NCBI RefSeq assembly: GCF_003337715.1
Contig: NZ_QPIX01000005.1
Span: forward strand, 186,001-250,000
Direction: 5' to 3'
From: Ciceribacter lividus
Lineage (GTDB): Bacteria > Pseudomonadota > Alphaproteobacteria > Rhizobiales > Rhizobiaceae
DNA length: 64,000 bases
The position numbers were made by a program, and so were the translations under genes. Within the stretch, counting starts at the first letter, position 1. Each line of letters starts with the position of its first letter. Under the pieces are notes generated by a model. The model did not search any database, had not been told where the DNA came from, and saw only the letters and a list, made by a program, of their open reading frames with translations. Positions 40,489-50,483 of this stretch are shown here, one piece after another.

Positions 40489-41127
40489 ATGAAATCCGTT
40501 CTCGCCTACGGTGACAGTCTGACCTGGGGCTACGATCCCGTCGCGCTTGGTCGTCATGCTCATGAGGATCGCTGGACGAGCGTCCTGCAGAAGGCGCTCG
40601 GGCACGGCGTCAGGGTCATCGCCGAAGGCCTGAACGGGCGCACCACCGCCTATGACGACCATCTGGCAGATGCCGAGCGCAACGGCGTGAAGCTGCTGCC
40701 GAGCGTGCTGGAGAGCCACAAGCCGCTCGATCTCGTCATCGTCATGCTCGGCACCAACGACATGAAGCGGGGCGTGGCGGGCACTGCGATCGCGGCGGTC
40801 AAGGGCATGGAGCGGCTGGTCAAGCTCATCCGTCTCCACGACTGGGGTTTCGATTTCGAGGCCCCGGAGATCCTGGTCGTTTCGCCGCCGCCGATCTGCG
40901 CGACGGCGAACGCGCCGTTTGCCGCGATGTTCAAGGGTGCGATCGAGGAATCGGCGATGCTCGCCAGTCTCTACCGCGACATGGCGGATGATCTCGGCTG
41001 TGGTTTCTTCGATGCCGGTTCGGCGGCGAAGACGACGCCACTCGACGGCATCCATCTCGACGCGGAGAACACCCGGGCGGTCGGACGCGCGATCGAACCG
41101 GTCGTGCGAATGATGCTCGGACTGTGA
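40489..41127 (+). CDS. SGNH/GDSL-type esterase
   Basis: 212 residues with the SGNH blocks in order: GDSLTWG (Ser nucleophile, residues 8-14), a glycine/Asn block GLNGRTT, GTND (residues 87-90) and the C-terminal DGIHLD with Asp and His. It matches the rhizobial arylesterase group known from characterised SGNH acyl-esterases/transferases. No signal peptide. The 18-base gap after pdhC suggests co-transcription with the pyruvate dehydrogenase genes, although its physiological substrate is unknown. Confidence 0.9.
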   Translation: MKSVLAYGDSLTWGYDPVALGRHAHEDRWTSVLQKALGHGVRVIAEGLNGRTTAYDDHLADAERNGVKLLPSVLESHKPLDLVIVMLGTNDMKRGVAGTAIAAVKGMERLVKLIRLHDWGFDFEAPEILVVSPPPICATANAPFAAMFKGAIEESAMLASLYRDMADDLGCGFFDAGSAAKTTPLDGIHLDAENTRAVGRAIEPVVRMMLGL

Positions 41128-41218
41128 ACGGCTTTCGGGGAAATTTGACCAAGATCAAGGAGAGCGTCTGACGAGCGTATATGGCTCACTTCGTAAACCT
41201 TCACGAGGAGAAGAAGTT

Positions 41219-41458
41219 ATGTCGAATACGCCGCACGAAATCCAGGACGAGTTTCCGGAACTTGTCGGGAAGATGCACGAGCTCAAGGCGAGCGACGAGC
41301 ATTTTGCCCAACTGCTCGAGGACTATCGCGAGATCAATCGCGCCATCCACCGGGCAGAGACGGAAGTGGAACCGGTCGGCGACGCGCAGATGGAAACGAT
41401 GCGCAAAGAGCGGATGGTTCTGAAGGACGAGATTTACGGGATGCTGACGAAGGCGTGA
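41219..41458 (+). CDS. DUF465/YdcH-family small protein
   Basis: 79 residues, helical, matching the YdcH-type DUF465 pattern (FPELVGKMHELKASDEHFAQLLEDYREINRAIHRAE, then MRKERMVLKDEIYGML). The family is of unknown function and often tightly packed between unrelated genes. GAGGAGAAG precedes the ATG at good spacing. It lies between the esterase and lpdA genes. Confidence 0.88.
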   Translation: MSNTPHEIQDEFPELVGKMHELKASDEHFAQLLEDYREINRAIHRAETEVEPVGDAQMETMRKERMVLKDEIYGMLTKA

Positions 41459-41535
41459 CCGCCGGAGGCTTCGTCCCTTGGAAGGGCTTCCCGCGACCGG
41501 GGAGCCCGTTCCCGACAAAGAGGAGATGAAGGCCC

Positions 41536-42981
41536 GTGTCCAACGCTTATGACGTCATCATTATCGGTTCCGGCCCCGGCGGCTACATTGCGGCGATCCG
41601 CGCGGCCCAGCTCGGGCTGAAGACGGCCATCGTCGAACGCGAGCACCTCGCCGGCATCTGCTCCAACTGGGGCTGCATTCCGACCAAGGCGCTGCTGCGC
41701 TCCGCCGAAATCTACCACTATGCCAAGCATCCCGGCGACTACGGCGTGAAGATCGAAGGCACGGTTACGCCCGACCTGAAGGCGATCGTCGCCCGCTCGC
41801 GCGGCATTGCCGCCCGCATGAACGGCGGCGTCGGCTTCCTGATGAAGAAGAACAAGGTCGACGTGATCTGGGGCGAGGCGAAGCTTTCCAAGCCCGGCGA
41901 GATCGTCGTCTCCAAGACGACAAAGGCGATCCAGCAGCCGCAGGCGCCGCTGCCGAAGAACACACTCGGCGAGGGCACCTATACGGCGAAGCACATCATC
42001 GTTGCGACCGGTGCCCGCCCGCGCGCGCTGCCCGGCATCGAGCCGGATGGCAAGCTGATCTGGACCTATTTCGAGGCGATGAAGCCGGAAGAAATGCCGA
42101 AGTCGCTGCTCGTCATGGGTTCCGGCGCGATCGGCATCGAATTCGCCTCCTTCTACCGCACGCTCGGCGTGGACGTCACCGTCGTCGAGGTGATGAGCCA
42201 GGTCATGCCGGTCGAGGACGCGGAAATTTCCGCGCTCGCCAAGAAGCAGTTCGAGAAGCAGGGCATGAAGATCCTGCTCGAAGCCAAGGTCGCCAAGGTC
42301 GAGCAGGGTGCAAACTCCATCACCGCCCATGTCGAGAAGAAGGACGGTTCGATCGAGAAGATCACCGCCGACCGGATGATTTCGGCCGTCGGCGTGCAGG
42401 CCAATGTCGAGAACATCGGTCTCGAGGCGCTCGGGGTGAAGACCGAACGCGGCTTCATCCAGATCGACGGTTACGGCCGCACCAACGTGCCGGGCATCTA
42501 CGCGATCGGCGACGTCGCCGGCCCGCCGATGCTGGCCCACAAGGCAGAACACGAGGCGGTGATCTGCGTCGAGAAGATCGCCGGACTGCCGAACGTCCAT
42601 CCGATGGACAAGGGCAAGATCCCCGGCTGCACCTATTGCCATCCACAGGTCGCCTCGGTCGGCCTGACGGAAGCCAAGGCCAAGGAGCAGGGGCGCGACA
42701 TCCGCGTCGGCCGTTTTCCCTTCGTCGCCAACGGCAAGGCAATCGCGCTCGGCGAGGACCAGGGTCTCGTCAAGACCATCTTCGACAAGAAGACCGGCGA
42801 GCTCCTGGGGGCCCATCTGGTCGGCGCCGAAGTGACCGAACTGATCCAGGGCTTCGTCGTGGCGATGAACCTCGAAACGACCGAGGAAGAACTGATGCAC
42901 ACGATCTTCCCGCATCCGACCATTTCGGAAACGCTGAAGGAAAGCGTCCTCGATGCCTATGGCCGGGCGTTGAACGCCTGA
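41536..42981 (+). CDS. lpdA: Dihydrolipoyl dehydrogenase (E3)
   Basis: 481 residues. Reoxidises the dihydrolipoyl arms using FAD and NAD. N-terminal GSGPGGYIAAIRAAQLG FAD motif, redox-active cysteines in GICSNWGCIPTK, NAD-binding GSGAIGIEFASFY, and C-terminal HTIFPHPTISETL with the catalytic histidine/glutamate. It starts with GTG; AGGAG lies 9 bases upstream. Placed after pdhABC and the small genes, it completes the complex, though other lipoamide enzymes could also use it. Confidence 0.97.
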   Translation: MSNAYDVIIIGSGPGGYIAAIRAAQLGLKTAIVEREHLAGICSNWGCIPTKALLRSAEIYHYAKHPGDYGVKIEGTVTPDLKAIVARSRGIAARMNGGVGFLMKKNKVDVIWGEAKLSKPGEIVVSKTTKAIQQPQAPLPKNTLGEGTYTAKHIIVATGARPRALPGIEPDGKLIWTYFEAMKPEEMPKSLLVMGSGAIGIEFASFYRTLGVDVTVVEVMSQVMPVEDAEISALAKKQFEKQGMKILLEAKVAKVEQGANSITAHVEKKDGSIEKITADRMISAVGVQANVENIGLEALGVKTERGFIQIDGYGRTNVPGIYAIGDVAGPPMLAHKAEHEAVICVEKIAGLPNVHPMDKGKIPGCTYCHPQVASVGLTEAKAKEQGRDIRVGRFPFVANGKAIALGEDQGLVKTIFDKKTGELLGAHLVGAEVTELIQGFVVAMNLETTEEELMHTIFPHPTISETLKESVLDAYGRALNA

Positions 42982-43047
42982 GTGTTGTGATGCCGGCAAC
43001 GGCATCGTATATGAAAGTCGATATTGACCGACAAAGGGATTGGGGCA

Positions 43048-43296
43048 ATGCAGGGTTTGGGTTGGATTTTGACGATTGTGATCGGCGGCCTCGCCGGCTG
43101 GCTCGCGGGCAAGCTGATGGACGCACGCTTCGGCATCCTGATGAACATCGTGCTCGGCATTGTCGGCTCGGTGGTCGCCAATGCCGTGCTTGCGCAGTTC
43201 CACATCTCGGTGGCGGGCGGTGCGCTCGGCTATCTCATCACCGGCTTCCTCGGCGCAAGTCTCCTCTTGTTCGTCGTCAAGCTCGTCAGGCGCTGA
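43048..43296 (+). CDS. GlsB/YeaQ/YmgE-type stress-response membrane protein
   Basis: 82 residues with three hydrophobic segments (GWILTIVIGGLAGWLAGKLM, GILMNIVLGIVGSVVANAVL, GALGYLITGFLGASLLLFVVKLV) typical of the transglycosylase-associated/GlsB family. Function is only loosely linked to stress. AAAGGGA precedes the ATG at 43048; the in-frame start at 43024 is not needed. Confidence 0.87.
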   Translation: MQGLGWILTIVIGGLAGWLAGKLMDARFGILMNIVLGIVGSVVANAVLAQFHISVAGGALGYLITGFLGASLLLFVVKLVRR

Positions 43297-43387
43297 CACG
43301 GTGACGCCGGCATAGCCGTCCTCGGGTGGCATGCCGGGTCGCAACACGGGTTTCGGAGCCGCCTGGAGCGGCAAAAGGCAGGTAGAC

Positions 43388-44353
43388 ATGGTTACGATCC
43401 TCGACCGGATGACCCCTGAGGAAAAGCGCGTCCGGCATCCGGAGAAGGCCCACAGGCCGGATACGGAAGTGCTGCGCAAACCCGAATGGATCCGCGTCAA
43501 GGCACCGACCTCCAAGGGCTATGCGGAGACGCGCGATCTCGTGCGCTCGCACAAGCTGGTGACGGTCTGCGAGGAAGCCGGCTGCCCGAACATCGGCGAA
43601 TGCTGGGACAAGAAGCACGCCACCTTCATGATCATGGGCGAGATATGCACCCGCGCCTGTGCCTTCTGCAACGTCGCGACCGGCAAGCCGAACGCGCTCG
43701 ATCAGGACGAGCCCGAGAACGTCGCCAAGGCGGTGAAGCAGATGGGCCTCACCCACGTCGTCATCACCTCGGTCGACCGCGACGATCTGGAGGACGGTGG
43801 CGCCGAGCATTTCGAGAAGGTGATCTGGGCGATCCGCGCCGCTTCCCCGGAAACGACGATCGAAATCCTGACGCCGGACTTCCTGAAGAAGCCGGGCGCG
43901 CTCGAGCGTGTCGTCGCCGCCAAGCCGGACGTCTTCAATCACAACCTGGAAACCGTTGCCGGCAACTACCTGACGGTCCGCCCCGGCGCGCGTTATTTCC
44001 ACTCGATCCGGCTCTTGCAGCGGGTGAAGGAACTCGACCCGACCATGTTCACCAAGTCCGGTATCATGGTCGGTCTCGGCGAGGAGCGCAACGAGGTGCT
44101 CCAGCTCATGGATGATCTCAGGACCGCCGATGTCGACTTCCTGACGATCGGCCAATACCTGCAGCCGACCCGCAAGCATCACAAGGTCGAGCGCTTCGTC
44201 ACCCCCGACGAATTCAAGTCCTACGAGACGGTCGCCTATTCGAAGGGCTTCCTGATGGTGTCGGCAAGCCCGCTCACGCGCTCATCCCATCACGCCGGCG
44301 ACGATTTCGCGCGGCTTCGGGCGGCGCGGGAGAAGCTTCAGGCCGCGCGCTGA
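43388..44353 (+). CDS. lipA: Lipoyl synthase
   Basis: 321 residues. A radical-SAM enzyme that inserts two sulfurs into octanoyl groups on lipoyl domains such as those of PdhB and PdhC. The auxiliary cluster motif [12 protein letters not shown], the radical-[11 protein letters not shown] and the C-terminal RSSHHA serine are all present. ATG at 43388 follows AAAGGCAGG; the frame from 43331 is rejected. Its position downstream of pdh and lpd genes fits its role. Confidence 0.97.
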   Translation: MVTILDRMTPEEKRVRHPEKAHRPDTEVLRKPEWIRVKAPTSKGYAETRDLVRSHKLVTVCEEAGCPNIGECWDKKHATFMIMGEICTRACAFCNVATGKPNALDQDEPENVAKAVKQMGLTHVVITSVDRDDLEDGGAEHFEKVIWAIRAASPETTIEILTPDFLKKPGALERVVAAKPDVFNHNLETVAGNYLTVRPGARYFHSIRLLQRVKELDPTMFTKSGIMVGLGEERNEVLQLMDDLRTADVDFLTIGQYLQPTRKHHKVERFVTPDEFKSYETVAYSKGFLMVSASPLTRSSHHAGDDFARLRAAREKLQAAR

Positions 44354-44482
44354 GGTTCCCTTCCGTAGGTTCGGTTGCGGGATCGGCGACCGGTGTCGAG
44401 GATACGGTCTTGCTTTTTGAAACCAGCGTTCTCCGGAGAGTGGCTTCTTGCCAATCCGGATAAAGCTGATTAGCTCTCGGTC

Positions 44483-44932
44483 ATGCCCCAGTTCGAAACC
44501 CGCCGTATCGTCAAGCACTCGCCCGGCCAGATGTATGCGCTCGTCGCCGATGTCGAGCGCTATCCCGAGTTCCTGCCGCTGTGCGAGGCGCTCACGATCC
44601 GCACGCGACGGGAGCGGGACGACAAGACGCTGCTCGTCGCCGACATGACCGTCGGCTACAAGGCGATCCGCGAGACGTTCACGACCCAGGTGCTTCTCGT
44701 GCCGGCTGAGCACGTGATCGACGTCAAGTATATCGAGGGTCCGTTCAGATATCTTGACAACCGCTGGCGTTTCGAGCCGGCGGGCGAGGGCGGTTGCTCG
44801 GTGCATTTCTTCATCGATTACGAGTTCAAGAGCCGCATCCTCGGCGCAGTCGTGGGCTCGATGTTCGACCGCGCCTTCCGGATGTTCTCCGAAGCGTTCG
44901 AGAAGCGGGCGGACGAGATCTACGCCGCCTAG
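44483..44932 (+). CDS. RatA/COQ10-type START-fold protein
   Basis: 149 residues. SRPBCC/START fold with FETRRIVKHSPGQMYALVADVERYPEFLPLCEALTI at the N-terminus and a C-terminal amphipathic helix (MFDRAFRMFSEAFEKRADEIY). This family is annotated both as the ribosome-association toxin RatA and as ubiquinone-binding COQ10; in alphaproteobacteria the COQ10-like role, moving or chaperoning ubiquinone, is the likelier one (inference). It lies 129 bases after lipA, and no antitoxin partner is adjacent. Confidence 0.87.
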   Translation: MPQFETRRIVKHSPGQMYALVADVERYPEFLPLCEALTIRTRRERDDKTLLVADMTVGYKAIRETFTTQVLLVPAEHVIDVKYIEGPFRYLDNRWRFEPAGEGGCSVHFFIDYEFKSRILGAVVGSMFDRAFRMFSEAFEKRADEIYAA

Positions 44933-45189
44933 GGCATTTCCGGTCAATTCGGGGCCGGTTCCGTTTCCCGATTGGTGCGTGCGATCCGGTGGTGAGCCGG
45001 TCGCAGCGCGATGCGCGCCATCGGGCGCCTGTCAATCGGAAACCCGAAGGGACGGTCGCCTTTGCGGCAATACTGGCGCAAAGCTGCTCTACCGTATCTA
45101 TGGATATGCGCGTCGTGTCTCTGCTTGATCTTGCCGCAAATTCGCTCTGTCAGAACAACTCCGAATTAGCCGGAAATGCTCTCGTGCGC
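44933..45189. other. 257-base gap between convergent genes
   Basis: Lies between the stops of the RatA-like gene and the GH8 gene. I see no clear terminator with a T-tract, no RNA gene and no supported ORF. It is the likely breakpoint if the GH8 gene was inserted here. Confidence 0.5.
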
Positions 45190-46461
45190 TCAGGGCTTGG
45201 CCCAGTGGCCGGTGACGGCGATCATCGCCATCAGTTTCAGCGTATTGCCGAAGTAGTCTTCCTCGGCGAGGGGCCTGCTCTCCATCGCGGCCCACAGGGC
45301 ATCGAGCCAGTCCTGATTTTCGGAATCGATCATGGCGGAAACGGTCAGCATAGAGATGAAGGCCATTTGGTCGTGGCCGGCGTCCGGCGCGGGTTTTCCG
45401 TTCAGTCGGTAGGTGTCGGCGAAGCGCTCCGGCCGGCCCTCGGTCGTCTGTCTTGCCCAGGCGTTCAGTGGGCGCAGAGCCTTGTGTGCCCGCTCGTCGC
45501 CGGTGAGCAGGAAATCCAGACCGACCCGCCACGGATAACGGGCGGCATTCCACGAATAGGCGCCATCGTAGTCGCCTTCGAGAAAGCCGCTCGGCGCGGG
45601 TTTCGGCTGGTCCGGAAGGCCAACGATGAAGTCGGGCATGAGGCCGGTGCGGGGGGAGTATTTCTCGCCGACGGTGGCCATGACGCCATAGATCGCGTCG
45701 CGCAGGTCAAGCCAGCGCCTATCACCCGTTCGTTCGGCGAAGGCGGCGAAATGGGACTGCATGAAGTCCGACGAACGCGTCGTCGCGGCATAGGTCGCGC
45801 CGTCTCCCGTCTTGGCCCAATCGCCGATCAGCAGCATATTGCCGGGCAGGTCGACTTCATGGGCGAGAATGGCTGCGAGCATGTGCCGCGCCTCGGCGCC
45901 ATAATGGAACGTACCGTCATTGCCCCAGCGGCGCTCGGCGAGCAGCATGGCATAGGCGATGTCGAGATCGCCGTCGGTCGCGCTGCTGGTGCCCCGGACG
46001 TCCTCGCCGGCGTCCGTGCAATCCGCCACCTGATTCCAGGCCATCAGGCCCGGATCTGAACGGGCCGGATGGTCGTGGAAGAAGCGGACCATACCGTCGA
46101 ACAGGCGATGGGCGTCGTCATCGAAATCCGCCATCATGACGGTCGCGAGCATGCCGTAGCCATGGGCCTCGGAAACCGTGATCGTCGTCTCGGCCGAGCC
46201 GCCATAGGTGGGCTTGCCGTCGCCATCGGTACGCACCAGGACGCGGCCTTCGCCGCAGCCTTCGCGAAGATAGACCGACTTCCACTGTCCATAGAATCTT
46301 GTGAGTGCCCGATCGAGTGTCGCTTGGTCGGGTCTCGGCGCAATGGATCCAGGGGCATAGGGTGAGGATGCGGCCGGCACGGTCGACGCCGTCACGCAGA
46401 GCGCCAGGGCCGCCTGCGGCACGGTGCCGGCGATTTCCCCGATCCAGCGCGTCCAGAACAT
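45190..46461 (-). CDS. Glycoside hydrolase family 8 endoglucanase-like protein
   Basis: 423 residues. A signal peptide (residues 1 to about 32, AALALCVTASTVPAAS) implies export. The GH8 catalytic acid is Glu98 in TVSEAHGYGM (the usual SEGQGYGM with AH), the proposed base region is DGDLDIAYA (163-171), and LMAWNQV and GATYAATTRSSDFM are typical. Family members cut beta-1,4-glucans (cellulose, chitosan, or bacterial cellulose as BcsZ/CelC). No cellulose synthase genes are nearby. Its ATG is one base past the pncC stop, so it is probably the last gene of an ispDF-pncC-GH8 transcript. Confidence 0.88.
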   Translation of the reverse strand: MFWTRWIGEIAGTVPQAALALCVTASTVPAASSPYAPGSIAPRPDQATLDRALTRFYGQWKSVYLREGCGEGRVLVRTDGDGKPTYGGSAETTITVSEAHGYGMLATVMMADFDDDAHRLFDGMVRFFHDHPARSDPGLMAWNQVADCTDAGEDVRGTSSATDGDLDIAYAMLLAERRWGNDGTFHYGAEARHMLAAILAHEVDLPGNMLLIGDWAKTGDGATYAATTRSSDFMQSHFAAFAERTGDRRWLDLRDAIYGVMATVGEKYSPRTGLMPDFIVGLPDQPKPAPSGFLEGDYDGAYSWNAARYPWRVGLDFLLTGDERAHKALRPLNAWARQTTEGRPERFADTYRLNGKPAPDAGHDQMAFISMLTVSAMIDSENQDWLDALWAAMESRPLAEEDYFGNTLKLMAMIAVTGHWAKP

Positions 46462-46462
46462 C

Positions 46463-46960
46463 TCAGCCCGCGGCCTCGATCAGCATTTGAAGCGCGGTGC
46501 GAACCGTCGCGAGACGTATTTCAGCGCGGCCGAGATCGCCGTAGCGCATTTCACGGTGGATGACCCGGCCGTCGCGGCGCCGTGCCGCGATGTGCACGAG
46601 ACCGACGGGCTTTTCGGCACTACCGCCGGTCGGGCCGGCAACGCCGGTCACCGCGACCGCGAGATCGGCCCCCGAGTGACGAAGAGCGCCGGCCGCCATC
46701 TGCAGCGCCGTCTCGCGGGAGACTGCGCCGAACGAGTCGAGCACGGCCTTGTCGACGCCGAGCATTTCCACCTTCGCGCGGTTCGAATAGGTAACGAAGC
46801 CGCGATCGACGACGGCCGACGAGCCGGAAATCTCGGTAAGTGTCCCGGCGATCAGTCCGCCGGTGCAGGATTCGGCGGTGGCGACCTTCAAGTTGCGTTG
46901 CGTAAATTCACTTACGATGCGTGAGGCAAGCGCTTCGATCTCCGGTGGAAAGACCGTCAT
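46463..46960 (-). CDS. pncC: CinA C-terminal-type nicotinamide-nucleotide amidase
   Basis: 165 residues, only the C-terminal CinA domain (no N-terminal COG1058 half), the PncC type that hydrolyses NMN to NaMN in NAD recycling. Motifs: [40 protein letters not shown] and [20 protein letters not shown], including the proposed catalytic serine in AESCTGG. The start overlaps the ispDF stop by four bases. Confidence 0.92.
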   Translation of the reverse strand: MTVFPPEIEALASRIVSEFTQRNLKVATAESCTGGLIAGTLTEISGSSAVVDRGFVTYSNRAKVEMLGVDKAVLDSFGAVSRETALQMAAGALRHSGADLAVAVTGVAGPTGGSAEKPVGLVHIAARRRDGRVIHREMRYGDLGRAEIRLATVRTALQMLIEAAG

Positions 46961-48168
46961 GCCTTGGCACCTCCATAGACGACGGTCGCGGTTGCGATCG
47001 CGGCGATCCCTTCGCGCCGCCCGACAAAGCCGATCTTCTCGTTGGTGGTCGCCTTGACGGAGCAGCGGTCGAGCGAGATGCCGAGAATCTCCGAGAGCTT
47101 CTCCCGCATCGCCTGGCGGTGCGGCCCGACCTTGGGGGCCTCGGCGATCAGCGAGATGTCGGCGTTCATGATCGTGCCGCCGTTGTCGCGGACGATCTTT
47201 GCCGCGTGTTCGAGAAAGATGCGCGAGGGCGCGCCCTTCCATTGCGGATCGGAGGGCGGGAAATGGTCGCCGATGTCGCCGGCGCCGCAGGTGGCGAGCA
47301 GCGCGTCGGTCAGGGCGTGCAGGGCGACGTCGGCGTCGGAATGTCCCTTGAGCCTCTGGTCGTGCGGAATGAAGACGCCGCAGAGCGTGACGCCGTCACC
47401 GGCCTCCAGCTGGTGCACGTCATAGCCGTTGCCGGTACGCACGTCGGGAAGGGCGGAGGAGGAGAGTCTGGCGTCGGCCATGGCGATATCCCGCTGGACG
47501 GTGAGTTTGACGTTGTCCGGCGACCCCTCGACCAGACGGACGGGGATGCCGGCCCATTCCGCGATGGCGGCATCGTCGGTGAAATCGTCCCGTCCCTCCG
47601 AGGCGGCGCGTGCATGCGCGGCCATGATCGCCGGAAAGCCGAAGCTCTGGGGTGTTTGGGCCGCATAGAGCCCGGTGCGGGGCACTGTCTCGATCACGAG
47701 CCCTTCGGCCGAGCCGCGTTTCAGCGTGTCGGTGACCGGAATAGCCGGCAGTACGGCCTCGGCACCGTCCTCGAAGGCGGCGCGGATACGCTCCAGCATC
47801 GCCGTATCGACGAAGGGCCTGACGGCGTCCTGGATCATCACATGGGTGACGTCGCGGCCGGCAAGCGCCTTCAGGCCGGCTTCGACCGACTGCTGGCGCG
47901 TGCGCCCGCCGAAGGTGACGACGATGTCCCGTCCGCCTTTCAGATACCGGCAAGCATCCTCGAACAGCGCCTCGTCATCGGGATGGATGACTGCGACGAT
48001 CGGACCCGTTGCCGGCCAGTCGACAAAGCGCTGAAGTGTATGGGAGATCACCGGCTTTCCGCCGATGCGGCGATACTGCTTCGGCCCTTCCGCGGAAGCG
48101 CCGGCCCGCTCGCCGCGCCCTGCAGCGACCGCGATGACAGCGATTGAAAGGGCCTCGAAATTTGCCAT
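46957..48168 (-). CDS. ispDF: Bifunctional IspD/IspF isoprenoid enzyme
   Basis: 403 residues. The N-terminal IspD half (about 1-235) makes CDP-methylerythritol; the C-terminal IspF half (about 240-403) makes MEcPP, two non-consecutive MEP pathway steps. Isp[11 protein letters not shown] nucleotide loop, [12 protein letters not shown] and TPQSFGF. Isp[12 protein letters not shown] metal ligands, [26 protein letters not shown]. The fusion is typical of alphaproteobacteria and Campylobacter (known). The ATG at 48168 has a weak binding site; the long frame to 49302 is not coding beyond it. It is divergent from dusB. Confidence 0.96.
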   Translation of the reverse strand: MANFEALSIAVIAVAAGRGERAGASAEGPKQYRRIGGKPVISHTLQRFVDWPATGPIVAVIHPDDEALFEDACRYLKGGRDIVVTFGGRTRQQSVEAGLKALAGRDVTHVMIQDAVRPFVDTAMLERIRAAFEDGAEAVLPAIPVTDTLKRGSAEGLVIETVPRTGLYAAQTPQSFGFPAIMAAHARAASEGRDDFTDDAAIAEWAGIPVRLVEGSPDNVKLTVQRDIAMADARLSSSALPDVRTGNGYDVHQLEAGDGVTLCGVFIPHDQRLKGHSDADVALHALTDALLATCGAGDIGDHFPPSDPQWKGAPSRIFLEHAAKIVRDNGGTIMNADISLIAEAPKVGPHRQAMREKLSEILGISLDRCSVKATTNEKIGFVGRREGIAAIATATVVYGGAKA

Positions 48169-48241
48169 ACGCGGAGATTGTTCCTGACACAAATAACACG
48201 TAAGGGAGCAGTAGAGCGTCGGCGCCAGGATTTCCAGAGTG

Positions 48242-48266
48242 CGCCGAATTTTTGTTCCGTTCGGCG
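48242..48266. repeat. Inverted repeat between ispDF and dusB
   Basis: CGCCGAA (48242-48248) and TTCGGCG (48260-48266) are perfectly complementary around an 11-base loop, and are followed by GTTTTCG on the plus strand. It lies just before the dusB promoter candidate, and could be an operator or a terminator of a short unannotated transcript. Confidence 0.45.
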
Positions 48267-48274
48267 GTTTTCGC

Positions 48275-48303
48275 TTGGCAAGTCGCTCAAGGCTGGCTAA
48301 AAA
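48275..48303 (+). promoter_or_regulatory. Candidate promoter of the dusB-ntrB-ntrC operon
   Basis: TTGGCA (48275-48280) and TAAAAA (48298-48303) are 17 bases apart. The start codon of dusB lies about 50 bases beyond the presumed start of transcription. Confidence 0.5.
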
Positions 48304-48360
48304 TAGTGCAAATCCGATCCGTGCCTGAAAGATAATCATTTGCAATCCAGAGCACTTCAC

Positions 48361-49344
48361 ATGCCGTTTCAGATCGGGCCGGTGACCGTTCGCAATCGCG
48401 TCGCGCTGGCGCCGATGTCCGGGGTGAGCGACCTGCCGTTCCGTCAGCTCGCTTGGCGCTTCGGGGCGGGACTGGTCGTCACCGAGATGGTTGCGAGCCG
48501 GGAACTGGTGCTGAATGCGGCCGAATCCTGGATGCGGCTGCGCGATGGCGAGGCGCGTCCGCATGTCGTGCAGCTCGCCGGCCGCGAGGCCCACTGGATG
48601 GCGGAAGCCGCACGGATCGCCGAAGCCAACGGCGCCGACGTAATCGACATCAACATGGGTTGCCCGGCCAAGAAGGTGATCGGCGGCTATGCCGGGTCGG
48701 CGCTGATGCGCGATCCCGACCATGCTCTCTCCCTGATTGAGGCGACCGTTAACGCGGTGAGTATCCCGGTGACGCTGAAAATGCGGCTCGGCTGGGACGA
48801 GAACTCGATCAACGCGCCGGAGATCGCGGCGCGCGCCGAGCGCGCGGGTATCCGGCTCGTCACGATCCACGGCCGCACTCGCATGCAATTCTACGAGGGC
48901 CGCGCCGACTGGGATGCGATTGCCGCAGTGCGCGACGCGGTCAAGATCCCGCTGATCGCCAACGGCGATGTTTCGAGCTGCGAAGACGCAGAGGAAATTC
49001 TGAGGCGGTCCGGCGCCGATGCCGTCATGCTCGGTCGTGCCTGCCAGGGGCGGCCGTGGCACGCCGGCGTTCTTGCCGGCGCCCGTGCACCAGAACGGGC
49101 GGAAATTGCCGCGATCGCCGTCGAACATTACGAGTTGATGTTGGCGCATTACGGGACCGATGTCGGCCTGCGCCATTTCCGCAAACATCTGGGTTGGTAT
49201 CTCGAACGCTTTGCTCCGGGACTCGCGGCCGCCCGCAAGGCCGAGATCATGACCGCCCGCGATCCCCGTTTCGTCGTCGCGTCCCTGTCTCGCGCGCTCC
49301 AAGAGGCGGCGGAAGAAGAAAACGACCGGCAGGAGGCCGCCTGA
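48361..49344 (+). CDS. dusB: tRNA-dihydrouridine synthase DusB (NifR3)
   Basis: 327 residues. FMN-dependent reduction of uridine in tRNA. Motifs: [27 protein letters not shown] with the catalytic cysteine near 102, [14 protein letters not shown], and IANGDVSS. Historically nifR3, the first gene of the nifR3-ntrB-ntrC operon, matching the layout here. The stop overlaps the ntrB start by one base. ATG at 48361 is used; a TTG at 48340 would add seven residues. Confidence 0.95.
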   Translation: MPFQIGPVTVRNRVALAPMSGVSDLPFRQLAWRFGAGLVVTEMVASRELVLNAAESWMRLRDGEARPHVVQLAGREAHWMAEAARIAEANGADVIDINMGCPAKKVIGGYAGSALMRDPDHALSLIEATVNAVSIPVTLKMRLGWDENSINAPEIAARAERAGIRLVTIHGRTRMQFYEGRADWDAIAAVRDAVKIPLIANGDVSSCEDAEEILRRSGADAVMLGRACQGRPWHAGVLAGARAPERAEIAAIAVEHYELMLAHYGTDVGLRHFRKHLGWYLERFAPGLAAARKAEIMTARDPRFVVASLSRALQEAAEEENDRQEAA

Positions 49345-50483
49345 TGTCGCAACCGCAGGAAACCCGGGACAACAGCCTGGCCCTGACTGTCCTGAACGCG
49401 ATCCAGAATCCGGTGATCCTCGTCGACGCCGGAGGCTTCGTCACCTTCGCGAACTGGGAGGCGGAATCCTTCTTCGGCGCGAGCGCCAGCCATCTCGCCC
49501 GCCATCAGGTGGCGAGCCTGATCCCGTTCGGCAGCCCGCTGCTCGCCCTGATCGACCAGGTGCGGGAGCGGCGGGCACCCGTCAACGAATACCGTGTCGA
49601 CCTGAGCTCGCCACGCCTCGGCGAGGACAAGCTCGTCGACCTCTACGTGGCCCCGGTGGTGAGCGATCCGGGCTCCGTGGTCGTGGTGTTCCAGGAGCGC
49701 TCGATGGCTGACAAGATCGATCGTCAGCTGACCCACCGCGCCGCCGCCCGTTCGGTGACGGGGCTCGCCTCGATGCTGGCACACGAGATCAAGAACCCGC
49801 TTTCCGGCATTCGCGGCGCGGCACAGCTTCTGGAAAGCTCGGTGACCGACGAGGACCGGGCGCTGACACGCCTCATCTGCGACGAGACGGACCGCATCGT
49901 GTCGCTGGTCGACCGTATGGAGGTCTTTTCCGACGAGCGGCCGGTGGACCGCCAGCCGATCAACATCCATTCGGTGCTCGACCACGTGAAGGCGATCGCC
50001 AAGGCGGGCTTTGCCCGCGACATCAAGATCACCGAGAGCTACGACCCGTCGCTGCCGCCGGTTTACGCAAACCGCGACCAGCTGGTGCAGGTGTTCCTCA
50101 ACCTCGTCAAGAATGCGGCCGAGGCGATCGGCGACCGCGCCGACGGCGAAATCCAGCTGACCACCGCCTATCGGCCGGGCATCCGCCTTTCGGTTGCAGG
50201 CTCGCGCGAGAAGATCTCGCTGCCGCTCGAATTTTGCGTGCACGACAACGGTCCGGGGGTTCCCGCCGACCTGCTGCCGCATCTCTTCGACCCCTTCATC
50301 ACCACGAAGACGAACGGATCGGGACTCGGCCTCGCGCTGGTCGCGAAGATCATCGGTGGTCATGGCGGCATCGTCGAATGCGACAGCCAGTCCAACCGCA
50401 CAACCTTTCGTGTGCTGATGCCCGTCTCCCGGGGTGTCGCGCTCGAAGACCCGACCCCGGCGAACTCCACAGGAAGCCTCTGA
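49344..50483 (+). CDS. ntrB: Nitrogen regulation sensor kinase NtrB (GlnL)
   Basis: 379 residues. A cytoplasmic kinase/phosphatase of NtrC controlled by PII proteins. An N-terminal PAS domain (about 10-120) is followed by the HisKA region with His147 in [13 protein letters not shown] and an HATPase domain ([29 protein letters not shown]). No membrane segments. The ATG overlaps the dusB stop by one base, and its stop overlaps ntrC in the same way, so translation is coupled throughout. Confidence 0.96.
   Translation: MSQPQETRDNSLALTVLNAIQNPVILVDAGGFVTFANWEAESFFGASASHLARHQVASLIPFGSPLLALIDQVRERRAPVNEYRVDLSSPRLGEDKLVDLYVAPVVSDPGSVVVVFQERSMADKIDRQLTHRAAARSVTGLASMLAHEIKNPLSGIRGAAQLLESSVTDEDRALTRLICDETDRIVSLVDRMEVFSDERPVDRQPINIHSVLDHVKAIAKAGFARDIKITESYDPSLPPVYANRDQLVQVFLNLVKNAAEAIGDRADGEIQLTTAYRPGIRLSVAGSREKISLPLEFCVHDNGPGVPADLLPHLFDPFITTKTNGSGLGLALVAKIIGGHGGIVECDSQSNRTTFRVLMPVSRGVALEDPTPANSTGSL

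Noticed and set aside
37750..41055. 1101-codon open frame on the minus strand
   Set aside because: Exactly antisense to pdhB, pdhC and the esterase gene; histidine, arginine and aspartate rich, no recognisable domain.
44483..44932. RatA as half of a toxin-antitoxin system
   Set aside because: No partner antitoxin gene is adjacent, and in alphaproteobacteria this family is likelier to be COQ10-like.
44794..46059. Plus-strand frame across the RatA-GH8 gap
   Set aside because: The part in the gap begins near a plausible ATG (45100) but runs antisense through GH8 and shows no domain or binding site. I could not support a small gene.
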